Part shown: positions 1 to 6,170 of the stretch, piece by piece
How the letters are laid out: every line of letters begins with the position of its first letter
How positions within the stretch are numbered: position 1 is the first letter of the stretch
From: Anaerolineales bacterium
GTDB taxonomy: Bacteria > Chloroflexota > Anaerolineae > Anaerolineales > Villigracilaceae
NCBI GenBank assembly: GCA_025966435.1
Contig: JAICRQ010000133.1
Location: forward strand, 1-8,302
DNA: 8,302 bases
Direction: 5' to 3'
Position numbers and translations under genes: made by a program
The notes under the pieces: generated by a model
Database searches by the model: none
What the model was told of the DNA's origin: nothing
What the model saw: only the letters and a program-made list of their open reading frames with translations

Positions 1-836
1 GAGGCGAATTTTTGAAATGGCTCAAGGTAGAGGTCGAGCAGCTCGTCCATTTCCGGTGTAAAGGAATAATCCTCCAGATCAAGCGCCATTTCTATACTGA
101 CGAAAAAGGTGCGCAACGATGTGAACGGATGGGTCACGCTGGCGTCACCCCAATCGAAAAACGTGATCCGTCCATCCTTAACCAAGACATTGCCATCATG
201 GAAGTCCCCGTGGTTGAGCGATTCGGGGATGCCATAATCAGCTAATTTCACACAAATTTGCTCGAAGCGCGAGGTCTTATCCTTCATCTCTCCCCATTCG
301 ATGGAGGTGAGTCCTTTTTCCTGATCGATCATCAAGCTTTCCTCATCCGCCAGTAATTGGGTAAAGAGCGCAGGCAGCACGCTGAGACGGTGGTCCGGGA
401 GGCGCAGGGAAAGCAATTCGGTAACATGGTCTGCCAGCCCGATCTGTACCTCGGCGTAACGGGCGATGACTGGCTTCCACGGCGCGATGTCCTTGTTCGG
501 GCGGATGGAGGCGCGCAGCTGCTCGCCGCCGTCACGCATCAGCATCCAGCCGCGGCTCGCGTCGACCGCTGCAAATTCGGGCATGGAATCCGGGAACCAT
601 CGAGCCAGGGACTGTGTCAGCGCGGCTTCGTAAATCGTCTCCGGCGCCGTGGCTTTGAAGAACAATTTACCCTGATCTGTTGGAATGTGCAGCACGGTAG
701 ACCATGCGTACATATGCGGCTGTTCGATCTCACCCGTAATGTGGATATTCTGACGCTCTGCCTGGGTGTGAATCCAGTCCGTCACCTGTTTGCGCCAATT
801 GGGGTCCTGCCAGATCAGTTGCGATGTATTTGACAT
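1..836 (-). CDS. APH-superfamily small-molecule kinase (3' end outside window)
   Basis: The minus frame is open from an ATG at 836-834 to the window edge (278 whole codons, no stop), so the C-terminus is missing. The protein has the bilobal kinase pattern of the aminoglycoside/choline phosphotransferase superfamily. A candidate ATP-binding Lys61 lies in LFFKA. The catalytic loop LNHGDFHDGNV (residues 207-217) gives the Brenner-type H209/D211/N216 set, and Asp228 in FFDWGDAS is the expected metal-binding Asp. Members transfer the ATP gamma-phosphate to a hydroxyl of a small molecule (aminoglycosides, choline, homoserine, sugars) in the cytoplasm. The substrate cannot be read here, and nothing nearby points to antibiotic resistance. 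The leader has only a weak AAAGAG 7 nt before the ATG. The gene lies 76 nt downstream of the lipoprotein gene on the same strand and could be cotranscribed. Family assignment is firm; function is open. Confidence 0.88.
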   Translation of the reverse strand, partial: MSNTSQLIWQDPNWRKQVTDWIHTQAERQNIHITGEIEQPHMYAWSTVLHIPTDQGKLFFKATAPETIYEAALTQSLARWFPDSMPEFAAVDASRGWMLMRDGGEQLRASIRPNKDIAPWKPVIARYAEVQIGLADHVTELLSLRLPDHRLSVLPALFTQLLADEESLMIDQEKGLTSIEWGEMKDKTSRFEQICVKLADYGIPESLNHGDFHDGNVLVKDGRITFFDWGDASVTHPFTSLRTFFVSIEMALDLEDYSFTPEMDELLDLYLEPFQKFA

Positions 837-912
837 AGGATGACTCTTTATGGATGGATTTTTAAGGCAGTTGCTCTTAACGGTTTTCAGTGAATTCTGC
901 CTCTTAAGCAGG

Positions 913-1380
913 TTACTTGTTGGAGATCAACAAAGCTACCCGATATGCAGACGCCTCGATCGGTGTAGACGGACTTGTTGGGTAGGGAGTGACACCGGCA
1001 AGTTGGATAACATAGTCTCCCACCTCGGTGCGGTTCGTAATCCCCTCGAATTGAACGTTGGGCGAACGTCCATCAAGGTCGGTGAAGGTTTGCAGGGTGA
1101 ACTCGTTGGGTGCCTCATCCCCCTGCTGAACCGACAGCGAAACCGTCACCGGTCCGCTGGCTGCACATTCGACATCACTCGGACAGCGGTCATCGCTTAC
1201 GATGGAATGGAACGTGACCGTCAGGTCGGTTCCCGTCACCGCAGCGGATTGACCTGGAGCCAGAGTAACCTCTGTATTCAGCCCAGCAGTCCCAGGCGAT
1301 GGCGCTGTGGTCCCAGCAGACTGGCATGCAGTCAGTATGCAAATCATGAACAGAGATAAGGAAATAAATTGTGTCTTCAT
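913..1380 (-). CDS. Small secreted lipoprotein, beta-rich, unknown function
   Basis: A 155-residue protein with a typical lipoprotein signal: MKTQ, a hydrophobic run at residues 5-17, then the lipobox LTAC with Cys19 as predicted lipidated residue. A Ser/Thr/Pro/Gly-rich linker (about 20-35) would tether the globular part to the outer face of the membrane. The remainder alternates in a beta-sandwich-like way and carries DDRCPSDVECAASG (residues 63-76), resembling the D-x-RCP-x-x-x-x-C-x-x-x-G motif of many uncharacterised bacterial lipoproteins. Cys66 and Cys72 could form a disulfide outside the cell. There is no Shine-Dalgarno sequence before the ATG, but an extended -10 element lies 14 nt upstream, so the mRNA probably has a very short leader. 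A long plus-strand open frame over the same bases was rejected. Function unknown. Confidence 0.85.
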   Translation of the reverse strand: MKTQFISLSLFMICILTACQSAGTTAPSPGTAGLNTEVTLAPGQSAAVTGTDLTVTFHSIVSDDRCPSDVECAASGPVTVSLSVQQGDEAPNEFTLQTFTDLDGRSPNVQFEGITNRTEVGDYVIQLAGVTPYPTSPSTPIEASAYRVALLISNK

Positions 1381-1394
1381 GGCTGTTTTGAAAG

Positions 1395-1403
1395 ATTATA
1401 GCA
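1395..1403 (-). promoter_or_regulatory. Extended -10 promoter of the lipoprotein gene
   Basis: Read on the minus strand, the bases are TGCTATAAT, a perfect extended -10 (TGn plus TATAAT). No good -35 is visible at 16-18 nt (best is ATCTGG), which extended -10 promoters tolerate. Transcription would start near 1388, about 8 nt before the ATG at 1380, so the transcript would be almost leaderless. This agrees with the lack of a ribosome binding site. Confidence 0.6.
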
Positions 1404-1439
1404 TTACTAATTTCTTACCAGATTCCTATCTTGATTTTC

Positions 1440-1468
1440 TTGACACAAAATATTCACCATGTTATCCT
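1440..1468 (+). promoter_or_regulatory. Sigma-70-type promoter candidate for the cold-shock gene
   Basis: TTGACA at 1440-1445 matches the -35 consensus exactly. After a 17-nt spacer comes TATCCT at 1463-1468 (4 of 6 matches to TATAAT). Transcription would start near 1475, leaving a leader of about 144 nt before the ATG at 1619. Long structured leaders are common for cold-shock genes. It lies back-to-back with the lipoprotein promoter, with about 40 nt between the two -10 elements. Confidence 0.55.
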
Positions 1469-1512
1469 TGCGGTTGTAGGATACCAGTAGTTTGCTTTGG
1501 AAGTACCAGGTT

Positions 1513-1546
1513 GGCTCACGGATCGTCCGTGAGCCGCTTTGTTTTA
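1513..1546 (+). promoter_or_regulatory. Terminator-like hairpin in the cold-shock leader
   Basis: A perfect 10-bp stem, GGCTCACGGA (1513-1522) and TCCGTGAGCC (1526-1535), closes on a 3-nt TCG and is followed by GCTTTGTTTTA. This looks like a slightly imperfect intrinsic terminator on the plus strand; the minus strand has no T-tract after the stem. No plus-strand gene ends upstream, so it most likely lies inside the cold-shock leader and may act as an attenuator. A smaller stem, CGCC (1547-1550) with GGCG (1556-1559), follows immediately. Confidence 0.5.
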
Positions 1547-1618
1547 CGCCGTTGAGGCGCTCCGATGCAATACCCAATGAGTACCCTCCAAATATTTTTC
1601 TTGCCACAGGAGGCAAAC

Positions 1619-1831
1619 ATGTCGGAACGTATCAACGGTACAGTCAAATGGTTCAATGGAACGAAGGGCTACGGCTTTCTCGCTCGCGAAGGCGGCGCGG
1701 ATGTCTTTGTGCACTTCTCCGCGATCCAGGGCGAAGGCTTCAAGAACCTGCAGGAAGGCCAGAAGGTCGAGTTCACTGTCGAACAGGGCCCCAAGGGTCT
1801 GCAGGCTAGCAACGTCGTCGTCGTCAACTAA
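1619..1831 (+). CDS. csp: Cold-shock protein, CspA family
   Basis: A 70-residue single cold-shock domain, the usual length of the family. It begins [13 protein letters not shown] and contains the RNP1-type motif KGYGFLA (about residues 16-22) and the RNP2-type motif VFVHFSAI (about 29-36), whose aromatic residues stack on single-stranded RNA or DNA. Such proteins act in the cytoplasm as RNA chaperones that melt secondary structure, and in E. coli they also act as transcription antiterminators. The start is fixed by a consensus AGGAGG at 1608-1613, 5 nt before the ATG. The in-frame ATG at 1565 has no such site and would add 18 residues foreign to the family. It is the only clear plus-strand gene here, monocistronic, with a hairpin-bearing leader and a strong terminator. 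The paralogue letter (A, B and so on) cannot be assigned. Confidence 0.97.
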   Translation: MSERINGTVKWFNGTKGYGFLAREGGADVFVHFSAIQGEGFKNLQEGQKVEFTVEQGPKGLQASNVVVVN

Positions 1832-1850
1832 TTGGCTGACTAGATGATCA

Positions 1851-1890
1851 AAACATCCCCGAGACTATGGTCTCGGGGATGTTTGTTTTA
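1851..1890 (+). terminator. Intrinsic terminator after csp, probably bidirectional
   Basis: A perfect 15-bp stem (1851-1865 with 1870-1884) has a TATG loop and a core CCCCGAGAC/GTCTCGGGG. It ends in TTT and continues GTTTTA on the plus strand. The AAAAC run before the stem gives a T-tract on the minus strand too, so it can also stop transcripts of the exported-protein gene that ends at 1932. Confidence 0.92.
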
Positions 1891-1931
1891 TGAACCTGTC
1901 GGAAATCTCGTCTTCCCGGCTTCACGATGGG

Positions 1932-2426
1932 CTATTGCTGCACGACCTTGACGCGGCTGATCTTGTGCCCTTCCTCTGCAATCTTCATCCTGAGTCCGCG
2001 CATTGTATGGATATACATGGCCAGCTCATGGACGGTGTCGTAAGCCAATCTCTCATTTAGGACATTTCCTTGGATATCGAAACCAGAGTGATTAAAGACG
2101 ACCGTGTTTGCCTGCTGCAGAGCAAAACCATGCTTGTGGAGAAGGTCCCAGGCGCGAGCGAGATCGGCAGAATTCTCAAAATCTGCAGGGTAGAATCGAA
2201 CCTGATTGAAAAAGAGGCCTTCCACATTCAAATGGTAAAGCTTATTCTTCCACTCTTTCTCCAGATCCACGTTTTCCCAGGGCGCCGGGGGTGCGGCAAG
2301 AGCGCTTGCCGCCGGAAATGAGGCAACCAGCAATGCCAGGATCAGTGCGGCGACAAACAGCTTGGAATAGAAAAGACCCCCACGCTGGTCATGCAAAGCT
2401 AACGTATTAAATCTTTTTGTTTTCAT
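1932..2426 (-). CDS. Exported protein of unknown function
   Basis: A 164-residue protein with a Sec-type signal peptide: a long basic n-region (about 1-22), a hydrophobic core around residues 23-38 (LFVAALILALLVASF), and an Ala-rich end with a likely signal peptidase I site after ALA44. The mature part is about 120 residues, starts with a Pro/Trp stretch (PPAPWENV), is rich in Leu, His, Asn and aromatics, has no Cys, and has no internal hydrophobic segment, so it should be free outside the membrane. A helical C-terminal half (about 130-150) with His and Met residues ends in a basic tail. I recognise no domain. The start is supported by AAGGAG (complement of 2434-2439) 7 nt before the ATG. It lies alone between two strong terminators and is therefore probably monocistronic; no convincing promoter was found upstream. 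Confidence 0.8.
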   Translation of the reverse strand: MKTKRFNTLALHDQRGGLFYSKLFVAALILALLVASFPAASALAAPPAPWENVDLEKEWKNKLYHLNVEGLFFNQVRFYPADFENSADLARAWDLLHKHGFALQQANTVVFNHSGFDIQGNVLNERLAYDTVHELAMYIHTMRGLRMKIAEEGHKISRVKVVQQ

Positions 2427-2560
2427 AGGTGTACTCCTTTATTAAAATGATGAATGAAGTTTTTAAGTCTACGGGCTGTGAGATACCTGTATGACTTTCC
2501 TTAAGCGCAAATTGTTCCCAGCGCACCCTACGACTCCTCTACGAATAGAAGTCCTATGCA

Positions 2561-2590
2561 AAAACCCCGAGGCGTGAGCCTCGGGGTTTT
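2561..2590 (-). terminator. Intrinsic terminator of the aminotransferase operon
   Basis: A perfect 13-bp stem (2561-2573 with 2578-2590) with a GTGA loop and core CCCCGAGGC/GCCTCGGGG is flanked by A4 on one side and T4 on the other. It lies 28 nt past the aminotransferase stop codon on the minus strand, where the run of T follows the stem. It would also work on the plus strand (TTTTGATTT). The stretch 2427-2560 upstream of the exported-protein gene holds nothing else clear. Confidence 0.92.
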
Positions 2591-2618
2591 GATTTAGCAT
2601 TCGGCATCCTATAAGTGG

Positions 2619-3797
2619 CTAGCCGTGCCTGCCCATGAACTTTTCCATGCGATGCAGGGCTTCCTCAATCTTGCTGTATTCGGTGGCGTAACAGGCTCGC
2701 ACAAACCCCTCTCCGCCGGGCCCAAACGCATTACCTGGCACCACCGCTACATGCTCTTCGAGCAGCAGTTTCTCGGCGAAAGTTTCATCGTCCATGCCGG
2801 AGGCCCGGATGTTGGGGAACGCATAGAACGCGCCGCGCGGCTCAAAGGTCCGCAGACCGAGGCGGTTGAGTCCAGACACCAGGAGTCGGCGACGGCGGTC
2901 GTACTCAGTTACCATTTCCTCCACGTAGGGGTCGCCGATTTTCAAGGCTTCGAGGGCGGCATCCTGCGCGGTCGTCGGCGCGGACATAATTGTGTACTGG
3001 TGGATGCGGACAAGTCCCTGAATGATGTCGGCAGGTCCGCAGGCATACCCGATGCGCCAGCCGGTCATCGCGTAATCTTTGGAGAATCCGCCCAGCAGAA
3101 CGGTGCGATGTTTGATGCTTTCATCCAGAGCCGGGAAGCAGACGTGTTCAAAATCATAAACCAAGCGGTCATAGATTTCATCGGAGACAACGAGCAAATC
3201 ATGTTCCTCGGCGATTTTTGCGATTTCGAGCATTACTTCGCGGGTTGCCACGGCGCCAGTAGGATTCGAGGGATACCCGATAAAAATGACCCTGGTGCGC
3301 GGGGTGATCGCCTTGCGGATATCGGCCGGGTCCACCATAAAATTGTTTTCTTCGCGTGCCACCACTTCCACGGGGATGCCGTTTGCCATAATCACTTCCG
3401 CCTGATACGAAACAAAGCAGGGCGTGGGAATAATGACTTCATCGCCCGGGTCCAGAAGGGCGGTAAATGTGAGGTAAAGCGCCTCCGAAACACCTACGGT
3501 GGCGATGATCTCGTTTGTAGGATCATACCGGACGTTGTATAAGCGCATAAGATTGTCGGAAATTGCCTGGCGCAATTCCAGTTTCCCCCAGTTCGATGTG
3601 TAGTGCGTCTCGCCACTTTGCAGGGAGCGGATGCCTGCTTCCAGAATCGGCTTGGGCGTGGTGAAATCCGGCTCACCAATGCCAAGCGAGATCACATCTT
3701 TCATCGTCGCGGCAATGTCAAAAAATTTTCGGATTCCCGAAGGCTTGAGTCCGGCGACTCGTTTCGACAAACGTTGTACATTGGTCACTTCCTGCAT
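2619..3797 (-). CDS. PLP-dependent class I/II aminotransferase
   Basis: A 392-residue fold-type I aminotransferase of normal full length. Key residues are visible: Tyr129-region loop PTPCFVSY, Asn178 in YPSNPTG, Asp206 and Tyr209 in SDEIYD, the Schiff-base Lys240 in GGFSKDYAMTGWRIGY with phosphate-binding Arg248, and substrate-carboxylate Arg367 in GFVRACYA. It should move amino groups between an amino acid and a 2-oxo acid in the cytoplasm. The sequence resembles the aspartate/aromatic/alanine-type group (aspC/patA-like), but substrate is not readable. The ATG at 3797 is chosen because AGGAGG (complement of 3802-3807) lies just upstream. The in-frame start at 3827 would overlap the previous gene by 22 nt and add ten unconserved residues. 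It is the last gene of a three-gene operon, 8 nt after the small beta-rich protein, and is followed by a strong terminator. Confidence 0.95.
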   Translation of the reverse strand: MQEVTNVQRLSKRVAGLKPSGIRKFFDIAATMKDVISLGIGEPDFTTPKPILEAGIRSLQSGETHYTSNWGKLELRQAISDNLMRLYNVRYDPTNEIIATVGVSEALYLTFTALLDPGDEVIIPTPCFVSYQAEVIMANGIPVEVVAREENNFMVDPADIRKAITPRTRVIFIGYPSNPTGAVATREVMLEIAKIAEEHDLLVVSDEIYDRLVYDFEHVCFPALDESIKHRTVLLGGFSKDYAMTGWRIGYACGPADIIQGLVRIHQYTIMSAPTTAQDAALEALKIGDPYVEEMVTEYDRRRRLLVSGLNRLGLRTFEPRGAFYAFPNIRASGMDDETFAEKLLLEEHVAVVPGNAFGPGGEGFVRACYATEYSKIEEALHRMEKFMGRHG

Positions 3798-3801
3798 TGC
3801 G

Positions 3802-3807
3802 CCTCCT
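3802..3807 (-). promoter_or_regulatory. Ribosome binding site that fixes the aminotransferase start
   Basis: Consensus AGGAGG on the minus strand lies 4 nt before the ATG at 3797. It overlaps the TAG stop codon (3808-3806) of the preceding small gene, so ribosomes ending there are positioned to restart. This favours the 392-residue product over the 402-residue one. Confidence 0.8.
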
Positions 3808-4018
3808 AAATAGGTTGGATATGCCACTCATCGGGGACTTCCCGATAGGTGAGATCAAACGCCTGCCCGTCGGCGGTCTTGACGCGGAAACCTTTTTCGC
3901 CGGGACCGCGCCAGCGCGAGACGATCTCTGCAATCTCGTAGCGCACACCCTGCCAGGTGAGAGAAAGCGGACGTTCCGCGTACTCTGCATCGGAACGACA
4001 TTCAACAGTATCCATCAC
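3806..4018 (-). CDS. Small conserved-looking beta-rich protein (70 aa)
   Basis: A 70-residue soluble protein with no signal or membrane segment. The pattern is several short beta strands: PLSLTWQGVRYEIAEIVSRW (about 17-36), then a Gly-rich turn, GFRVKTADGQAFDLTYREV and a final DEWHI. This recalls small uncharacterised domains of the DUF6504 type (strand, WxG-x-x-Y, W, then R/V-x-T-x-D-G-x-x-F-D-L), a match from memory only. The start is GTG at 4018 followed at once by ATG at 4015. The stop TGA of the upstream nucleotidyltransferase lies inside GTGATG, so translation is very likely coupled. The stop overlaps the ribosome binding site of the aminotransferase gene. Placement inside a tight operon and a clean coding pattern argue that it is real; its role is unknown. 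Confidence 0.82.
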   Translation of the reverse strand: MMDTVECRSDAEYAERPLSLTWQGVRYEIAEIVSRWRGPGEKGFRVKTADGQAFDLTYREVPDEWHIQPI

Positions 4019-5043
4019 GTTACGTTAACTTCGCTATTGTCGCCCACGTTCAGCTGCATTACCGCACCGTCGCCTCTGCCATGGACTTTGGCTTTTACGC
4101 CGATCAGGGATCGAATCAAAGTGGCATCCTGAATCTCGCAATTCGCTTCGAGGATACTGTCCTCGATTTTACTGTTGACGACCTTACTGTTTGCGCCAAT
4201 GGACGCGTAAGGGCCAATGACGGAGTTCTGAACGTCAGCCGTGGGGTGAATGAAGGAGGGAGCAATAATTTCAACGCCGTTCACCGACTCGTTTTTGGTC
4301 TTATTCGCCTTGTCTTCCAGCAATGCTTTATTGGTTTCCAGGGTGGCATCGATCGTCCCCGTATCCAGCCAGCTTTCGCTGTTCTGCGTGCGGATCTTTG
4401 CACCCTTTTCGATCATCAGGGAGATCGTGTGTGTTAGAAAAAATTCCCCTTTAAAGGTGAGATTGCGTTCTATTTGTTCTTCGATCGCCGCCAGCAGCGT
4501 TTCTCCACTCTTGAAATAGTAGCAGCCGACAACGACGAGGTTATTCTCGATGGTTTCAGGCTTTTCAATAAAGCGCGTGACCCAGCCTTCTTCATCCAAT
4601 TCTGCCACGCCAAAGCGCCGCGGGTCAGGCATTGGCATCACCCAGGCAACTGCGTCTGCTTCCTCCTGGGAAAGGAAGGAGAAGTCTGTTTCCAGGAGTG
4701 TATCGGAGAAGCACATGATCATGGGTCCGTGCATAAATTCACGCGCCAGCCAGAGCGCGTGAGATTGTCCTTTCATCTCATTCTGCACGACGAAGTGAGC
4801 CTTCATGCCGGGATAGTTCTCCTGAATGAAGGGGGGTACCTGTAACTCCCCGAGATACGGTCCGACGATAAACACAAATTCGACATTGTCGGGGTCCGGT
4901 ACGCTGTGGAACATATCCAATAAATGCTCGAGGGATGTCTTGCCTGCCACGCTGACGAGCGGCTTGGGCTTGCTCCAGGTATGCGGACGCATGCGCGTCC
5001 CCCAGCCAGCCATCGGAATAAAAATTTTCAAGGTTTCGCTCAT
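4015..5043 (-). CDS. Sugar-1-phosphate nucleotidyltransferase with left-handed beta-helix tail
   Basis: A 342-residue two-domain protein. Residues 1-240 form a Rossmann-like nucleotidyltransferase: the signature PMAGWGTRMRPHTWSKPKPL (10-29) binds nucleotide and phosphate, Asp114 in CFSDT and Asp227 in WLDTGT are likely metal ligands, and RFGVAEL (143-149) plus FIEKPE (158-163) match the substrate loop. Residues about 260-340 show hexapeptide repeats of a left-handed beta-helix (HPTADV, NSVIGPYASIGANSKV, NSKIEDSILEANCEI). Such enzymes make NDP-sugars from NTP and sugar-1-phosphate in the cytoplasm for cell-surface polymers; the glucose-1-phosphate thymidylyl/uridylyl group is the closest look-alike, but base and sugar cannot be decided. 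It is the first gene of the operon. The leader has no proper ribosome binding site (GAGG is too far), and TAAAAT lies 6 nt before the ATG. Confidence 0.93.
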   Translation of the reverse strand: MSETLKIFIPMAGWGTRMRPHTWSKPKPLVSVAGKTSLEHLLDMFHSVPDPDNVEFVFIVGPYLGELQVPPFIQENYPGMKAHFVVQNEMKGQSHALWLAREFMHGPMIMCFSDTLLETDFSFLSQEEADAVAWVMPMPDPRRFGVAELDEEGWVTRFIEKPETIENNLVVVGCYYFKSGETLLAAIEEQIERNLTFKGEFFLTHTISLMIEKGAKIRTQNSESWLDTGTIDATLETNKALLEDKANKTKNESVNGVEIIAPSFIHPTADVQNSVIGPYASIGANSKVVNSKIEDSILEANCEIQDATLIRSLIGVKAKVHGRGDGAVMQLNVGDNSEVNVT

Positions 5044-5049
5044 AGTGTA

Positions 5050-5055
5050 ATTTTA
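5050..5055 (-). promoter_or_regulatory. Possible -10 element for a leaderless nucleotidyltransferase mRNA
   Basis: The minus strand reads TAAAAT (5 of 6 to TATAAT) only 6 nt before the ATG at 5043, so transcription could begin at the start codon itself. No good -35 is seen at the right distance. The lack of a well-spaced ribosome binding site supports a leaderless start, but the evidence is thin. Confidence 0.3.
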
Positions 5056-5080
5056 CCTCGTGAAGGAATGATATTACAGG

Positions 5081-5114
5081 ACGAGGGATTGCCCTGAAAG
5101 GTACAATCCCTCGT
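5081..5114 (-). terminator. Hairpin just after the aldo/keto reductase gene
   Basis: An 11-bp perfect stem (5081-5091 with 5104-5114) with a 12-nt loop starts 5 nt after the stop codon of the reductase. It has no clear T-tract on either strand, so it may be a weak or Rho-assisted terminator or a 3' stabilising structure. It separates the reductase from the nucleotidyltransferase operon. Confidence 0.45.
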
Positions 5115-5119
5115 TTCCA

Positions 5120-6103
5120 CTAGGAGTGCCCGAGTACCGGATGAGGTGTATACGATTCTTCGAGCCGTCTGATCTCCTCTTCTGACAGCTGGATCTCCAG
5201 CGCCGCAATGGCTTGATCGAGGTGATCCATTTTGGTTGCGCCGATAATGGGGGAGGTGACGTAGGGTTTGCTCAATATCCATGCCAGCGCGATCTGCGAG
5301 CTGGTCACACCGCGCTCGTTCGCGACATCCGCTGCACATTCGGCGACGGCGAAATCCTCGTCGCGGAAATACAGGCTGTTCCCAAACGGGTCACTGTTCG
5401 CACGGGCGGTCTCTCCGCCTCCGCCGCGTTTGCGGTTTCCTGCGAGGAAGCCGCGTGCTAATGGACTCCACGGGATAAGCCCAATGCCCTGATCGATACA
5501 AAGAGGAATCATCTCGCGTTCCTCCTCACGGTAGACCAGGTTGTAGTGGTTCTGCATCGAGACGAACTTTGCCCAGCCACGCGTTTCCGAGATATGCAGC
5601 GACCTGGCAAACTGCCAGGCGAACATGGACGAGGCGCCGATGTAGCGCGCTTTGCCGGCGCGCACCACGTCGTTCAATGCCTCGAGCGTTTCTTCGATGG
5701 GTGTTTCATAATCCCAGCGATGGATCTGGTACAGGTCTACGTAGTCCATTTGCATGCGCTGGAGAGACTTGTCAATGGAATCGAGGATGTGCTTTCTCGA
5801 AAGTCCGCGGTCGTTGACGTCATCGCTCATTTGCCCGTTGACTTTCGTGGCGAGGATGATGTTTTCCCGTTTTACGCCGAGGTCTTTGAATAACCTGCCC
5901 GTGATGCGCTCGCTTTCGCCCGTGGAGTACACATCGGCGGTATCAAAGAAGTTAATCCCTGCATCTAATGCACGTTTGATAAATGGCTTGGCTTCGTCAC
6001 CTTCCAGCACCCAGGCGCGCCACTCCTTAGAGCCGTAGCTCATCATGCCCAGGCACAAGCGCGAGACTTTCATTCCCGTTTTGCCGAGATTTACATATTG
6101 CAT
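5120..6103 (-). CDS. Aldo/keto reductase, YajO/YghZ-like
   Basis: A 327-residue single-domain (alpha/beta)8 NADPH-dependent oxidoreductase of normal length. The catalytic tetrad is complete: Asp54 and Tyr59 (FFDTADVYSTGESE), Lys87 (ILATKV) and His128 (DLYQIHRWD). Further family marks are RYIGASSMFAW (about 154-164), the QNHYNLV segment, IPWSPLARGFLAG, and the cofactor-binding end SPIIGATKMDHLDQAI. These enzymes reduce aldehydes and ketones in the cytoplasm. The sequence looks like the subgroup with YajO and related reductases, but the true substrate is unknown. The start is supported by AAGGAG (complement of 6109-6114) 5 nt before the ATG. It lies directly downstream of the RAYT unit, whose repeat begins 8 nt beyond that ribosome binding site; any native promoter may have been displaced or lie further upstream. 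Confidence 0.95.
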   Translation of the reverse strand: MQYVNLGKTGMKVSRLCLGMMSYGSKEWRAWVLEGDEAKPFIKRALDAGINFFDTADVYSTGESERITGRLFKDLGVKRENIILATKVNGQMSDDVNDRGLSRKHILDSIDKSLQRMQMDYVDLYQIHRWDYETPIEETLEALNDVVRAGKARYIGASSMFAWQFARSLHISETRGWAKFVSMQNHYNLVYREEEREMIPLCIDQGIGLIPWSPLARGFLAGNRKRGGGGETARANSDPFGNSLYFRDEDFAVAECAADVANERGVTSSQIALAWILSKPYVTSPIIGATKMDHLDQAIAALEIQLSEEEIRRLEESYTPHPVLGHS

Positions 6104-6121
6104 CGTTTCTCCTTAAGCAAA

Positions 6122-6170
6122 TAACCTCTATGCTCTCTTCGCCGTCCCCGGCGAAGGATTTTCGGTAAGC
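6122..6170 (+). repeat. REP-like repeat, left copy
   Basis: This starts TAACCTCTA and ends GTAAGC. It holds a perfect palindrome, CTTCGCCG (6137-6144), loop TCCC, CGGCGAAG (6149-6156). It aligns with 6710-6760 over its whole length: TAACCTCTA, GCTC, CTTCGCCG, GCGAAGGATTT and TAAGC are shared, with changes in the loop and a 2-nt gap. It overlaps the 3' end of the transposase gene. Confidence 0.85.

Noticed and set aside
837..912. GGCAG/CTGCC inverted repeat between the lipoprotein and kinase genes as terminator
   Set aside because: The stem is only 5 bp with a loop of about 26 nt and no T-tract.
850..1359. Plus-strand open frame (169 codons) opposite the lipoprotein gene
   Set aside because: The minus frame has a signal peptide, lipobox, Cys motif and an upstream -10 element. 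The plus frame is rich in Arg and Cys, as expected of noncoding antisense reading.
1565..1618. N-terminal extension of the cold-shock protein from the ATG at 1565
   Set aside because: The consensus AGGAGG sits 5 nt before the ATG at 1619, and the extension is foreign to the family.
2625..3542. Long plus-strand open frame (305 codons) opposite the aminotransferase gene
   Set aside because: The minus strand encodes a complete aminotransferase with all catalytic residues; the plus frame has no recognisable protein pattern and is its antisense shadow.
3798..3827. Longer aminotransferase starting at 3827
   Set aside because: It would overlap the preceding gene by 22 nt, and a consensus ribosome binding site serves the ATG at 3797.
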